Shown: in pieces, positions 10,801-24,479 of the stretch | Numbering within the stretch: the first letter of the stretch is position 1 | How the letters are laid out: every line of letters starts with the position of its first letter | NCBI GenBank assembly: GCA_018894105.1 | Contig: CM032131.1 | Span: forward strand, 1,390,501-1,454,500 | From: Jacaranda mimosifolia | Taxonomy: Eukaryota; Streptophyta; Magnoliopsida; Lamiales; Bignoniaceae | Direction of reading: 5' to 3' | Length of the DNA: 64,000 nucleotides | Program-made: the position numbers and the translations under genes | The notes under the pieces: generated by a model | Seen by the model: the letters and a program-made list of their open reading frames with translations, nothing else | Database searches by the model: none | What the model was told of the DNA's origin: nothing

Positions 10801-13800
10801 AGAAAAAGCTGAATGAAAGCATTTATCTGCCTCTAGAAAATATCACGAAAGGAGACACTGAAATATTATTTTGTTTGCAGACTCTCATATTTTGACTATA
10901 AATGATTGATGTCCACTAGAAATTTGTTACTGCTTTACCATTTGCTTATGTAGTTACTTATTTTAGTAATTATAGCACTTGATTACTGATCTTATGCAAC
11001 TATGGCATACTTGGATAATTATATTTTTACTTTCACTATATTTGGTCTAATAATTTGCTTGTTCTATGTTTTCTCAGGAACATTTGCATTATGATATAGT
11101 GAGGAGTGGTAATCCTGATTTCCGGAAAGCAATTATAAGGATAAATATTTATAAGCAACATAGACAAACAATTCAGGTAAATATGCCACTAGTCAATTAT
11201 TCACTGATATACATTCTTATGTTAACTTATCCCTGTCATCAACAAATCATACTTGAACTTAAAGATTGTTACACTTGGAGGGAAGTTTTATGATGGAGTT
11301 GGATAACAATTTTGGTGGTTGCCCTTTTTCTATAGATTAGATATTACAGGTCCATATTCTACAGTTTCTTGTTTTATTGACAATCTTATGAGCACGAATT
11401 AAAGCAACCTGGAGTGAAGTAGAGTGTCTTCGGCAGAAAATGTGGTCCATATTGTTTTTGCTAGCCCTTCTGTCAGCTACTTTCATGTCCCTTTCTTGGT
11501 CATTCACTCATTCTTGTCACTGCTATCAATATATCTGCATGGTGAACTAACTTCTGTTGCCATTACATATATACTGAATGCAACACTAGGACAAAAAATT
11601 ATGTGTTTGTGGATAGAATCATGAAGCTGCTCACTGTTTGATTTTGTTTGCTCTTCCTGGAAGATTGGAGCCTCAGTATTGGAGTACAAGACTGACTAAC
11701 CTGTAAAGAGAAGTGCACGTTTAAATTTTTTATAACTATATGAGTGTGCAATCAAATCCACAATTCATATATTAACCTAACTCCATGGCTCATATATTAA
11801 CATTCCTATGGTCATTTTGAGCTTTCTTATATGAATTTAGTTATAGGATTTTGTTATATTAAACTATTGATTTGTTAATGAAGGGTTAAGGAAAAGTATT
11901 TGTTGTGATATGTTCCTAACACAACACTGGTGCTTTGTGTTTCAATTCTTTTCTCTTTCAGAATTTTCAAGAATTGGAAAATTTTTCTGATTTCTAATAC
12001 TCTTTGTTGGGCTTCTTGTTCACTATTTTTCCACTTCATTTTCCCTTTTGTTTTATATCCTTTTATCTTATTTTCATTTAGAGTGCTTAAGATTGCTTTG
12101 GTCAATTATGCAGCCAAAACGCTGCCTTCTTCTCATATTGATTTTTGTTGTAGTTTGCATTTAATCATGCCTGTCATATCAGTTATTTTTATCCACTTTC
12201 AGTTAGTTATCTGGAACATTTCTTTATTTCTTTACTCCTAATTCCTGGAAAAAACTGGTGATGATCATTACAAACATGGTCTGTATTTGCCTCACTTTTT
12301 TGTTAACAAGTTCCGTTGTTGTCTCCGACTTGTCATCTTGCTCATAATTTAGTCAACATTTATTGATTGGGCCCAACCTGTGCTTCTGTATTCAAACGGT
12401 ATTATCAGTTGAATATGAATATCTTTTGTTTCAGTACATTGAGCCGCGTGACCATCTAAAACTTTCACAAGTTGAGCTTTTGGTCATAGATGAAGCCGCT
12501 GCTATTCCTTTACCCATAATTAAGCTCTTGCTTGGACCGTACTTAATTTTCCTGTCATCTACAGTGAATGGGTATGATTTACTTCTGTTGCTTATTCTTA
12601 ATTTTGATTCTTTATTTGTTGATTTTGCATTGATGTTTCTTTCCTTCCTATTTTTGTCACAGCTATGAAGGGACCGGTCGTTCCTTATCATTGAAGCTTC
12701 TCAGCCATTTGGAGAAGAAGAGTCAGATGTCACCTTCTAGAGCTAAAGATAAATTGTCAGGTAACATAGAACTTTCTTCTTCTTCTTCTCCTTTCCTTTT
12801 GCTCCTCTCCTTTCTTCCTCTTTTGATGTGAATCAGAAAGTTCTTCTCTAGCTTCCTCTGATGAGAATGAGAAAGTTCACCAGCTACATCAAGCATGTGC
12901 TTTTTGAAAGACAGGAAGAAAGAGTTTGATTACTAGACTACCCTGCTCTTGGTTTTCCTGTTGACTGTCAAACCAACTCGCTATGATTTTAAGATACTTC
13001 TAGAGAACAGCAAGTACCACATGGAAAGGGGATAATCTTTCATATCTTATTTGGACAACATGCAATATTCTGCATGCTGTACTGGCATTTTTATTCTTAG
13101 CTCTTAGTGCCATGGTTGGAAATTGTGATATATGTAATAATTGGATTTATGGATGCTGTCTAAAATTAATGTGATGATGGGTAACTGTCACAATGACAGC
13201 GTTCAGCATGATTGCAGCTCTCTATGTTTTACTAAGAAGCCAATATAGTGGTTGATTAAAGAAGGTACTAATAGCATCAAAACCAGAGTTTGTCCCGAAG
13301 ATTCACTATCATGTCTCTTGATGTCTCGTATGAATGAGTTTATCTACCTTTTTCCCTACTTTGATATCTCCTTTTTGTTAAAAATATAAAAGCACTCTCT
13401 GGATTATACCTAGAACTCCTTTTCTGGATCCTCCTAGCTTCAATAATATGATTTCGATATTCCATAAAAAATTTTAAATTTACTCTTTGGGCCAATATTG
13501 TTAGTCTTTTTGTAAAACTTCAGGATCATTCTTTTACATACAGGACCATTGTGACTGGAAATTTCAATGTAAAATTTCAGACTGTAAATTTCAATGTTAT
13601 AATGGCCCTTATTGCAGCACTTTCTTATGGTGCGCTTATTGCAGCTAGGTCTTTCCAGAGGTTAGAACTGAAGGAATCCATCAGATATGCTTCTGGAGAT
13701 CCTATAGAGTCTTGGCTCAACGATTTACTCTGCTTAGATGCTACAAGTTCTATATCTACAATAAGCAGGTTTGGCCAAACCTATTCACAAGCACGTCTTG

Positions 13801-16800
13801 TTATTAATTCTTACTGTTTTTAACTTCACTTTCTATTGGGCTTTTAGGTACCCCCATCCTAGTGAGTGTCAATTATACTATGTTAACAGAGACACACTAT
13901 TCTCCTTCCACAAAGAAAGTGAAATATTTCTGCAGGTATGATGAATCAGTTTACTAAATAGCATCTCAGTCTTTTCTGCTGCCATATTTGTCATTGTTTT
14001 CTTTCTTTAACTTCTTTTGTTTATCCTCACAGAACTAGTCAACATAATCAGTCTTTTCTAATGCTGTTATTATCAATTCATTTGGTTGTTTGATTTATGT
14101 TTCTTTGCCTCTCAATGTTCCAGCAAATAATGTCTCGCTTTGTTGCATCTCACTACAAAAATTCTCCCAATGATCTGCAATTAATGGCTGATGCTCCGGC
14201 ACATCATCTCTTTGTATTACTTGGTATACATTCTGCAAGGTAGTTCCAAATGTCTCTGCTTTCCCTTAGTCTTGGAGAATTTATTAGAAGTCAATTATGC
14301 AGGCCCCATTGATGAATCAAAAAACATCCTTCCTGACATCTTCTGTGTAGTTCAAGTGAGTATATCACTGAACTATCACTTTTAACTTTTACTGAAGTGA
14401 TCATGCAGTAATTGATTATTCTGAGATGAATTTGAAACATTGTTTATTATTATTATTAGTTCAAACCTTGCCCTAAACTTATTCACTTTTAACATTGCAC
14501 AGGTTTGCCTTGAAGGCCGGATTTCTCGTGACTCTGCTTTGCAATGCTTACAAATTGGTCATCAGCCACCCGGCGATCAAATACCATGGAAATTCTGTGA
14601 GGAGTTTGAAGACACAGATTTTCCTATGCTTTCAGGTGCCCGTATTGTCAGAATAGCTGTACATCCAAGTGCTTTGGGGGTACAAATACTTGTACTCTTT
14701 CTTTCTTTGAGTTTTTGGTTAGATGACCTTGCGCTGGCTATTTTATTTTTGAGATATGGTGATTGTGCAATTTGAGCTGGAAATAAATGGCTCCAAGTTA
14801 TTTGCTTCAACCATCACTTTTCCTTCTTCAGTTTCATTGTCAACTACATCACTTGTCTTTGATACAATTACTGTCTTTCTGGTACAGCATGGTTATGGGT
14901 CAGCTGCATTGGATCTTTTGACAAGGTTGGTTCAAATAATTCTTGTAATGTAAATACATTAGTTTAAATAACATGATTAATACAAGGTTACGCACATGTT
15001 GTTGTGCATATTTTGTATGGCACTTTCACTTAATTTCTGCTTTACTTAGTGATTTTTTCTTTCAAGAAGTAGAGGAGTATTTTGAAGCATCTTCCAATAT
15101 TACCAAGAGCATTAACTATAATAGTATGTTGCAAATGAAAGATTCAATAAACGTGCATGACCATTATGTGCCTTCCTAGCATCCCTATTAAATTTTACCA
15201 TTCCCACTATCCCTAATTTCTTGGAGGTTAGTTCTGCATAGGTTAGTCAAGCTGATGTAAGGCCTTGAATTTTCCCAATATTGCAAATTGGCTCTCCAGT
15301 ACTCCAGTAAAACACAAATTTGTTTGAGTTGGTAAGCACAATAGAATATCATTGAATATCTTTAGGACTGCTGGATTTTTTCCTCATGATCTTAACGGCG
15401 TGAGGATGGGAAATTTTTCTTCTTCATCCTTCTATCTCTTGCCTTTTGTGGAATGTTCTGTAACTCTGATTTTAAATCATTCTAACCTTTCTTTAGAGCT
15501 TTTGAATCTGACAAAATATCTGTGTTTTATAAAATCGCGGGTATCCTATCTTTGCCTTGAATTTTTTCTTACAACACTGCCTGTGTAAAAGCATTAGAAA
15601 GGGTAATCAATATTCAAGTTATTCTATAGCTTTCCTGAACTATTGCAGCCTCTGGAATGCTGCAGTCTCTCAGTATATACTTCTGACTGCTTGATTAGCC
15701 AGCCCACTGATTGGGATTACGTCTTCTTGATCTGAAACTTTTTATTTTCTATTTGTGTTATTTTAGAGCTAAGAACTGCCAATCGGTTTTTTTGGTTGTC
15801 ACATAAAAATATTACTGCTTCTGTGTGGACAAGTAAGAAAGTAAACGCCTTCGCACATCTACCAATTTTAGTGTTAGCCAGAAATTAGACAATCAAAAAA
15901 ATTACATTCTTTTGGTGTTTATGAAATATAGTTCTGTAACTGCCTACAACAACATCAAACAACTTACTAGAAAAATGAAGCCATAGTTTGAACAAAGGAG
16001 AAAATGCAAACAAATAAGTAACATGGATAAAAGAGCTGTCCCTGAAATTTTCTTCCTGTTTGGTTTTATTTCCAGAGCCATTTTCAGTTTCTAGCTATTT
16101 CTAAAAGTTGAAAAGTTAGTTATAGATTTGAAATGGAAATGAAAATGTGTTTGGATGATTTGTTGGAAAATAATGATTAAAATATGTATAGAATTGAAAA
16201 GATGGTTGATTTATATTTTTTTATGTTTAAGAAGATTTATTTTTTAAAAATATATGTATATTTTATTAATTTTAAAATGATAGTTGATACTCTATGTCAA
16301 ATCAAATTTGAATTTGATTGATGTGATAATAGAATGATAGGATAGGTTTAGAAAGAGTTTGAAAATGAAAATATGAATAGTTTGAGTAAAAATAGAGAGA
16401 AAGTGATAGTTTTTAATTTTTATTTTCTGATGAAAATGAAAAGGGCTTGTGGAAATAAAACCAAACAAGTTGTTACCCTTTCCTCTTGCATGATGCCACA
16501 ATTATTGATAAAAAATTCAACCAGATAATCCACCCAGAAAAATACTACTTCACCATCATGTGAAGGAAGATATTTTTCTCTAGCAACCAAAAGAAGAAAA
16601 GAGGAACTTATGTTTTTGCACTTGTATCTGGCATGTATCCCAGCATATGTTAGTATGCCTGACGTCTTTTATATCACAATGGATCCATATGGCAGATTCC
16701 TGGATCTTAAATTGACTGTGAGATGTCAATCGCATATTCTGATTTTCATGTTAATTTTTTCTTGTGAAATGGCTCCCTGTTTCTGCCTGCTTGAATGGGC

Positions 16801-19800
16801 ATTCAACTATATTCATTTGAAGAACAAACCAAAAAACTTTGCTGTTTAATATTTGGTAGAATTCATATACGAGATCTGAAATAATATAAAGGGTAGTGGG
16901 TACTTGTGACCTAATGGTTTGACCTTTTGAAATGAAGTTCTCGGTAAGGACATGAATATGTCATAATAGTGATGGAGCAGAGAATATATCCGGTCCTTTC
17001 TTGAGTTTTGGACAATTTTATGTAGTCTCTGCAGTTATCAAAGATGGGGATGAGGGTTAGTCATTCGTGAGCATGCCACTTGATCTTCTGTTAGAATTGA
17101 ATTTTTGGGAGTGGAAGGGCAGGTAACTTCAACTGTTCTTAGAATATTTCCCTTCAGTTGAGAAACAGTGATTGACTGTGTGACGAATAAGGAGGCATAT
17201 CTTGCCAAGTTCATCCCAGTGTATTGCTGCACCTTTCCCGATTAACAGATAAATACGAGAAGTTATTATCTTTTGTGTTGACTCATTTCTTAATATCTTT
17301 GAAAGGGTTGGTTGTTGTGTTAGTTTGAAAGTGCCTTTCATACAAGAATCCTCTACATGAATTGGACAAGTACTTTGATATTGCCGAGCCAATTTCTTTT
17401 CCACTTCTTCACAGTTGGTATATTTATCATCACAGACTCATCATATTTGATGCTTTGGCTATATTTCATGCTTCAGGTACTATGAAGGACAATTGACTCT
17501 TATAACTGAAGAAGATATTGAAATGAAGGATGAGCCTGAGTTCCCAGTCAATGTGACCCAAGCTGCAGAAAAGGTATGCCTGTTTACATTATTGAAAAAT
17601 GTGTTCAGAGTTAAGATATAAGACTTGCCTGATTTAAAATATCTTGGTTTGGATGTGTGAACAAAGTTGCTTTTACACATTTTTCTTTGTCTCGTTAAGA
17701 ATTTGGTTTTCTATATGGATTATGTTCTCTACCAGGTGCGATGTGCTGTCTCTTACCAAACTTGTAAATGCTTGCAGGTTTCATTACTAGAAGAGACAAT
17801 AACACCAAGGGAGGATCTTCCCCCGTTGCTTATTCATCTGAGGGACCGCGCACCAGAGAAAATTCATTATATTGGGGCATCTTTCGGGCTTACACTGGAT
17901 CTTTTCCGTTTCTGGAAGAAACATAAGTTCTCTCCTTTTTACATCTGTGATACTGCAGTAATAATCTTTTCTCAACTCTTTATTGTACATCTGTTTCCTG
18001 AGTGTTTGCTTTTTTGGCCTTATTTTTCCAATTTTCTCGTATCAGAATAATATCACTGGAGAGCATAGCTGCATGGTCCTGAAGCCTTTGAAGAGTGAAG
18101 AAATTGAGGAGAGTCACACTGGTTCACTAAGTTATCTAAGCCCATTTTATCAGTGTAAGATTTTTTTTCGACCTTAGTGCAAACCTCTGTTTGATTCAAT
18201 GACTGCAAAATGTATTTCAGTGATATTCTTGCATAATCAGTGTCATAAAAAGAGTTTCCCCTTAGAGGGGGATAAGGCTAAGTCGGACGAAAAGGGTTTT
18301 CCATGAGATGAGAAATGCAAAGTATTAGTCTCACATGAAGTTTGTGAATAAGTGATTGTCTGATAATGAGCAAGGAATACCCGTCTTTCTGCTAAACATG
18401 ATGTATTGAACTCATAATTCAATAGATACTTTTTATGAATGTCAACTAAGTATCATAAGTAAATTGCTCCCGGTTGTTCAATCATTTGATAACCTTGTAA
18501 CTTCAACAGGTTTCAGGCAAAGGTTTCTGCGACGTCTACCTTTGTGCTTCCGTGAAATGGATTACAAACTTGCCATGAGGTAGGCTTTCCAACTGCTGGT
18601 ACAAAAAATAAGGCTTTGGGAGTAATATGCTTGGTCACATAGTTTCTTATTTTTTTCTGTCTTTCCTTTCTTCCTCTTAGCATCATGGATCCAAAGATCA
18701 ACTTCTCCAATGATAAGCGTATGATATCTTCAGAGAAAAAAAATCTTATGTTGCTTCAGACAATTATTTCTTCAGGCGATCTAAAACTGTTGGAGGCTTA
18801 CACTTGCAGTCGTAAGGATTATGGCAAGGTTTGGTACTTAAATCTGTTCTTTTGTACCTAAAGTTGGCAAAATAAATACTGTGATTTGCTTCTAAACTAG
18901 TTTGCATTGATAATGCTGCCTTGGCGGGGTTTTACTGGAATGTCTCTCTTCAGTGCCCTAACTTGCACGTGTATCAAGTTATTTGGTTGTTTTTTTTCCA
19001 CAAATATAATTATGTAAGCCATCAAAAGTTTTTACTCGATATGTCCTGCATTTCGTAGGTCCGGGACTTGGTGCCACTCCTTGCTCAGTGTTATTTTCAG
19101 GAGAAGCTGCCGACTACATTGTCTTACCTGCAAGCATCTATTTTGCTTTGCATAGGCCTACAGCTCCATGATGTAACAAACATTGAGGTTTGGTGAACAA
19201 GGCTGCTATTCTAAATTGTCGCTATGTTTTTCATGATCCTTTTGTTATTGAAGTGTTGCTTCTTATGTTGTGCATAGCGGCACTCTCTTAATTATTTTCA
19301 TTTCTGTTTCACAGAGAATGATGAACATTGAGAGGCTCCAAATCTTGTCTTTATTCCGAAAGACTATGGTGAAATTCTACAAATATTTATATGAGATCCT
19401 GATGGAGTTTGACAGAAGTCCCACAAAAGAACAGAAGGTTAGTCTCCCCCCTCCCCCCCCCCCCACCACCAAACACAAAATAAAAGAGGAAAAAAGGAAA
19501 AAATAGAGAAAAGAAGAAGAAGAAAAGAAAAAATTTGTAAATTATGGGCTTCTCACCCTAAACATAATTTTTTGACTGCCTCAGGAAATTTTTTGTTTCT
19601 TGTTGGATCACTGACAAATTTATTTTGATTAGTTTTGACTTCTGAAGTTAAAAAGTTTTCGTCACTTGGCAGGAAAGTTTAAATTTTGGCGACTCTATTC
19701 CCCTTTCCTCTAGTCCTTAAACTTGTTTCTAGTCAAATATTATGTTCTCATTTTCCTTCCTGGAGTTGTTTGATTAAGGGTGGTTGTGAAAGCTGCTTGC

Positions 19801-20316
19801 TTATATTGTTATATATGCAACTTTAAAGGCGCATACAGGCTTGCATTACTAGTCTTGTTCAGCTGCATAAACTGTCCTCAGTTCCCGTGGGGTCTTTCTA
19901 ACTTGTATTTTATCTGCTTTGCCACTTGCATTAGGTTACTTTGGTGCCCCACAGAGTTTCATTGGATGATGACCTTGAGGATGGCGCAAAGCAAGTGATG
20001 GTTTGTCCTCTGTTTCTTTCACCGGACTGTAACTTGCTTAAAAAAATCAATGTACTTTTGTTCGTTCAAACCTGATTATCTTGCCTTTCTTGTCAATTAG
20101 GAAGAGATGAACCGAGATCAAGCAAAACTACAATCGTTGGGGCAATATTCCATTGCAGCAGAAAAAGACTTAGAATTCGAGCGTGCTCTTCGGGGCTGCA
20201 CAACGATATCCCCAAGCGGTCTCTTTAGCGTGAGGTCTACTAAGAGGGGTGTAGCTGAAAAAGCTGAAAAATCCAGCATGGATTGTCAAAGTAAAAAGAG
20301 AAAAAGAAAGATATAA
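7890..20316 (+). CDS. NAT10: RNA cytidine acetyltransferase (NAT10/Kre33 family), 26 coding exons
   Basis: Product: ATP-dependent enzyme that forms N4-acetylcytidine in 18S rRNA and, with an adaptor, in some tRNAs; nucleolar in known eukaryotes. Exons: 7890-7994, 8070-8161, 8281-8452, 8571-8693, 9454-9627, 10097-10210, 10299-10432, 10518-10611, 11078-11176, 12435-12571, 12663-12760, 13645-13768, 13848-13935, 14124-14223, 14303-14355, 14503-14679, 14888-14925, 17477-17573, 17778-17957, 18046-18154, 18510-18579, 18681-18828, 19059-19187, 19315-19437, 19935-20000, 20101-20316. They total 3060 nt, or 1019 aa plus stop, close to the family length. Seen: family N-terminus [16 protein letters not shown]; helicase-like domain with Walker [12 protein letters not shown] (Lys about 290) and Walker [14 protein letters not shown] (about 385-397); GNAT region [10 protein letters not shown]...HGYGSAA (about 615-635); Lys/Arg-rich nucleolar-type tail. 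The start is the first ATG in the family frame. All introns are GT-AG except intron 5 (GC-AG). Exon edges in the variable region at exons 11-12 and 20-21 are least certain. Confidence 0.95.
9628..10096 (+). other. GC-AG intron 5 of NAT10
   Basis: Exon 5 ends ...ACCGAG and the intron starts GCAAGC, the usual consensus around GC donors (AG|GCAAG). It ends TTTCAATTTCAG. Joining ACC GAG to TCA AAG AGC keeps the family reading frame. No nearby GT donor gives a better join. Confidence 0.75.
16057..16467 (+). mobile_element. MITE family M3 in NAT10 intron 17, perfect 18-bp TIRs
   Basis: The 411-bp AT-rich element starts TGTTTGGTTTTATTTCCA and ends TGGAAATAAAACCAAACA, an exact 18-bp inverted repeat. 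Inside are GTGTTTGGATGATTTG and GTTGATTTATATTTTT motifs shared, in reverse, with 58679-59084. It sits in the largest intron of the gene (14926-17476, 2551 bp). No coding capacity. The superfamily is not assigned because the target duplication is unclear. Confidence 0.85.
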
Positions 20317-21693
20317 GCAGAAATGAATTTTATTATGTAGGTTCATCTTCTTTTATATTTATTCTTTTTTCTTCTTTCTTTTTCTAACTTTATTTTAATT
20401 CTGTTTCTTTATCTATATGAATTATGATCACGCAAAAGTGAAGAGAAGATGGTATGCTTGCTTACTCCATCGTATTGTCTATCTATTAGGTAACTATTTC
20501 ATTGAAATAAGGCAACTCCTGGTTTAGCAGTTTTGATATGGCTTCTACACCATAATTTAGATAGCTGAGGACATGGAAATAGGAGATGTACTTACTGCAT
20601 CAAAGCACTTAATGAAGCATCATCTATTCAGACAAAAGTATTATTAATTGGATTTGTACTAACATTAACTAGTAAAGATTCTGCTAAGTAGTTTTTTTTT
20701 TTTTTTGGGGGGGGGGGGGGGGGGTGTGCAAACTTGCAAACACCTGTTTTCGTAGAAAAACATGAAAAAATGGAATAAAAAGTGCTAGAAATAAAAAATG
20801 AAAATGAAATTCTTGAATCCACATGAGAGCTTGTACTAATTGCTTTCCCATAATTTATTTTGGGAGTTCCACGTGGCAATTGCACAAACCAAGAATAAAC
20901 CAAATCGCACACTTGGCATTAATAATTTTAATTTTTTGACCAAACTCTTTCTTAATTTCTGCTGTTTCCCTTCATGTGTGCCTTTTCAAAAGCTCAGAAG
21001 AATTAGGACAACTAGACATAAAGGGACACGTAGGGAAGGCATTACAGACCACGACAAAATGTTGGTCTTACCAAATTGAATTTTCTAGTAGTAATCTGAG
21101 TCAACATTTTTAATTACTATGTTTCAATAATTTAAGTGACCTAATCATAAGGTTGAATTTCAAGGATAGAATAGTTCTTTCAACAAGTCATAATTTGGGA
21201 GATGATTACTCAGATGCCACATAATATGTGGCTCCGTAATAAAATAACCTATCTTCATGTCAATTCAAATATATATCATCATTATTTATTAAGTTCCTTT
21301 TTTTTTATTTTGCACAAGCTCTATATTTTCTTTAATTATTGGAGGGTCTTGCAGAAGCACATCTGTCACTTCTAACTATTTGTTGATATTGCAAATGTAA
21401 AACCCTTCTCTATGCCATCTAATTTACATTCGCTTACATCAATTAAACATCTTCATTAGAATTTATTATTTTATTGCCTCCAATTAAAAGACCACACCAT
21501 AAGTGCAAATAAAAGCTCCAAGTAGATACATTGTTTGTATAATTTATCAAATTAAATATGACTCTTTTTTTTTTTCTTTTTTTAAAAGAAAACTTCATAT
21601 GAACGAAAACATATTTGCAAAATAAGTTGCATGCAACGTATAATCAAGCTTTAAATTATTTTTTATAATAAAGGAAAATTTATTTTACTTAGA
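20317..21693. other. NAT10 3' flank and intergenic DNA
   Basis: AT-rich DNA after the NAT10 stop codon. The 3' UTR should lie in the first few hundred bases, but I cannot place the polyadenylation site. A T14G18 homopolymer junction lies at 20693-20724. No gene seen. Confidence 0.6.
20693..20724. repeat. T14-G18 homopolymer junction
   Basis: Fourteen T residues run directly into eighteen G residues. The exact lengths may be affected by sequencing error. Confidence 0.9.
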
Positions 21694-22038
21694 AGGTGTT
21701 TGGGTGAGCTTATAAGTTTTTCAAAACATTTTGTATGTTTGAAAGCATACAAAATGTCAAAAAGTGTTTAGTAGTTTTCTTTTTTTATACAAAAGAACTT
21801 ATAAGCTCCTAATATAAAATGTTAGGAGTTTATAAACTTTTTTTAAGGAGTTCCTAACTTATTTTTAAGATTTTAACAAGCTCCCTTAATTTAAATTATA
21901 TTAATTAAAATTTTTTATTTTATCCAAACACTTTAAGAACTTATTTAAAAAAAATATTTAACATTTTATAAGGTCTAAAATATATTATAATATGTAGGAA
22001 TTTATAAAATCTTTTAAATAAATTTAACCAAACACCCT
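21694..22038 (+). mobile_element. MITE family M2, copy B
   Basis: Starts AAGGTGTTTGGGTGAGCTTATAAG-like (21694) and ends TTAACCAAACACCCTTT (22038). It has the same terminal motif and internal CTCCTAA/CTTATAAG words as copies A and C. Length is about 345 bp. An inner inverted repeat around GCATACAAAATG (about 21730-21760) is visible. No ORF. Confidence 0.8.
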
Positions 22039-24390
22039 TTTCATTGAGCTTATTCGTAGAGGACCCATACCTTATGTGTGTTTGTAATTAAAGATACGTG
22101 TAACTATCCATAAGAGTGTGGCAGTTTAGAATAAGAGATACTCATAGCCCCAATGTGAGGGGAAAAAAAAAAAAGAAAGACAAAAAAAAAAAAAGAAATA
22201 TTCATGGCCGAAAAGGGAACCCGAGGATGAATCAGAAGAGTCCAAGTCTTAATCAGACTAGAAGATTGGATCCAGATGAATGAAGAAGATTGATTCCCAC
22301 CAAAATTCAACCTCTTATATCTATAAAGCTAATTATAAATAAACATTTATATTATTGTTATTCATCTTCGTGATTTGCATTGATTTTCGCTCGTTTTTTA
22401 GTCTAAGTAACATAAAAATTTTGGCTGGACAAATTTCAACTGTTTCTAATCTTTATTTTTATAGAAAATTTAAGAGAAAAGAAGCAGTCGCACCGAATCA
22501 AGCGTGGTTGGAAAACACCTAATTTATTCTCGGTAAGTTTTTTCCAGACATTAATTTCATCAATATTTTCATGTGACAATGATTGGCTTTGTATAGTTGA
22601 AGTTGCCGATACATCGTACCGTTTCTTTATCGAGTTGTCGGCCCACCCTTGTTGTTGTTGGTAACCAAAAGAGAGGACATTTTATTTTTTCTGGACGTAC
22701 TTTTTTAACTTGAAAAGCAGAGAGCATTTTCTTTTCTTTTCTTTTCTTTTTCTGCTCTCATGATTTATTATTCACTTTCCATTCTTTTTCTTGGAAAAAT
22801 TATAATTACAAATTGTAAAAAAGATATTTGTGAAATTTAATTCAATGATAGAATACGAAGAAATATATACGCTTTTAAGTTTTAGGGATGCAAAAGCAGC
22901 AAGAGAACTTGATAATCAAATATAATTAATTTATGTTGTTAAAAATATTAATTTTATTTTTTGTGAACGAGTTGGATATCTTATAGTTCGTCTTTGTTAT
23001 TGTTGAGTAAAACACAATTATATTTTTCTGAATTTAGAAAAATTCAGAACCACTTTTTAATAGTAATAGAATTTTATGTAAAGTTTTCTCTCCTAGTATG
23101 GGTTACTATATTTTGAACATCTATATTGTCCTAAAGTATCTAACTGCATTTTTCAATTGAAATAAATTATTAATATTGAGATTGAATTTTATATTTAAAA
23201 TAATTTCAAGAAAAATATGATCTTAAGTTGATGCTCGACATGTATTACTCTTCCTAGTCCATCATAAAAAAATAATAATAATAATAAATAAAGATTTCAG
23301 TGAGGGAACCATAGGAAGGGGGGGATGACCGGACATATTCACATTAGAAATTGTAATAAAATAAAATATCTTTTAGGAGTATAAAAACTTTAATTCATAC
23401 CTTTTTTTTATAAAAGATAATATTTTCATTTGTGAAGTCACTTTCTATTTTATAAAAAAGTAGTACATCAAATATATTTTAAAATAAATTATCAACTCAA
23501 CATCAAAATCTTGCAACTCATTAAAACAAAATATTTTTCCGTGCACTTTTCCTCATAAATATATTTTAATTTGGTTTTCAAATTTTCAGTAAAATAAAAA
23601 ACAGAATAATAATTCTAAATATAGAAAATTCTCAACTCCCAATCCCACCTACTTAACTTTTCTATTTTTCTCTTATCAAGAGAAAGAGGCTTTTGTCCAT
23701 TCTCCAATTGTTTATATTTTATTTATAACAAAATATTATTTGTTTTTATTTTTTTTTACCTATTATCATCATTTTAAATTGAACGTAATTTATTTTATTG
23801 GTGTAAAAAATTAATGTTTGATACGATATTTTACTTTAAAATAGGTAAATACCATAAACTTAACTTTCTATTTTCGCAAAGTAATAAAACTCACCATAAA
23901 CTAAATAATAATTTTTCATTACAATATATTTCATTTGAGGAATATATAAAAAAAAAGAAGTAATATGACCCATAAGAAATAAAAATTATCATCTCAATGA
24001 ATCTTGACTACAGAGACGTAAAAAGAGTAATGAGACACATAATAAATTATATAATGTTTTTGTAGTTTTCTAATCTTGTATGCCAACCTTTTTACACCAG
24101 TGCTTCAATTATATTTCCATTTTCACATAAAAAATTAATAATAAAACAAAAAATATATATAAAGATTATAATAGTTGAAAATTGACAGCGAAAATGAAAC
24201 TTAAATAAAATTATCCCAGAAAAAGATGGAATGAAAAATGGACATTTGGACTCCATTAACAATAAAGATGGTATTAAGTGTACTACAACTACTTGAAAGT
24301 TGTAATTATCAAAGAAAAAGAAAAAGTGCATCTACTGCTTGTGATTGTTGAGTAACAATTTAAGAATAGGAAAAGGAAAATGACCGGGGG
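22039..24390. other. Intergenic AT-rich DNA
   Basis: AT-rich DNA with poly-A/GAAA tracts. The only recognisable item is repeat R1 copy 2. Short ORFs here have no family features. Confidence 0.6.
23096..23250. repeat. Dispersed repeat R1, copy 2
   Basis: The sequence GGGTTACTAT...CTAACTGCATTTTTCAATTGAAAT...GATGCTCGACA follows the same order as 6361-6535. It lacks the 50-bp internal duplication of copy 1. Confidence 0.55.
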
Positions 24391-24479
24391 AAAGGGAGGA
24401 AAAAATGGCGGAAGATCAAATATCTAAGGACAAGGTAGTTCTTTCTGGATGAAATTGGACTTAAGGAAGGCCTAACCTT

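Noticed and set aside
13551..13644. Extending NAT10 exon 12 upstream, or starting it at 13651 after CTAG
   Set aside because: Starting at 13645 (after TTGCAG) keeps the frame into the conserved [17 protein letters not shown] sequence. The CTAG choice shifts the frame.
15352..15588. ORFs inside NAT10 intron 17 (also 16610-16849, 17129-17404)
   Set aside because: The exon 17 to exon 18 join (14925|17477) restores the conserved LLTR-YYEGQL sequence without them.
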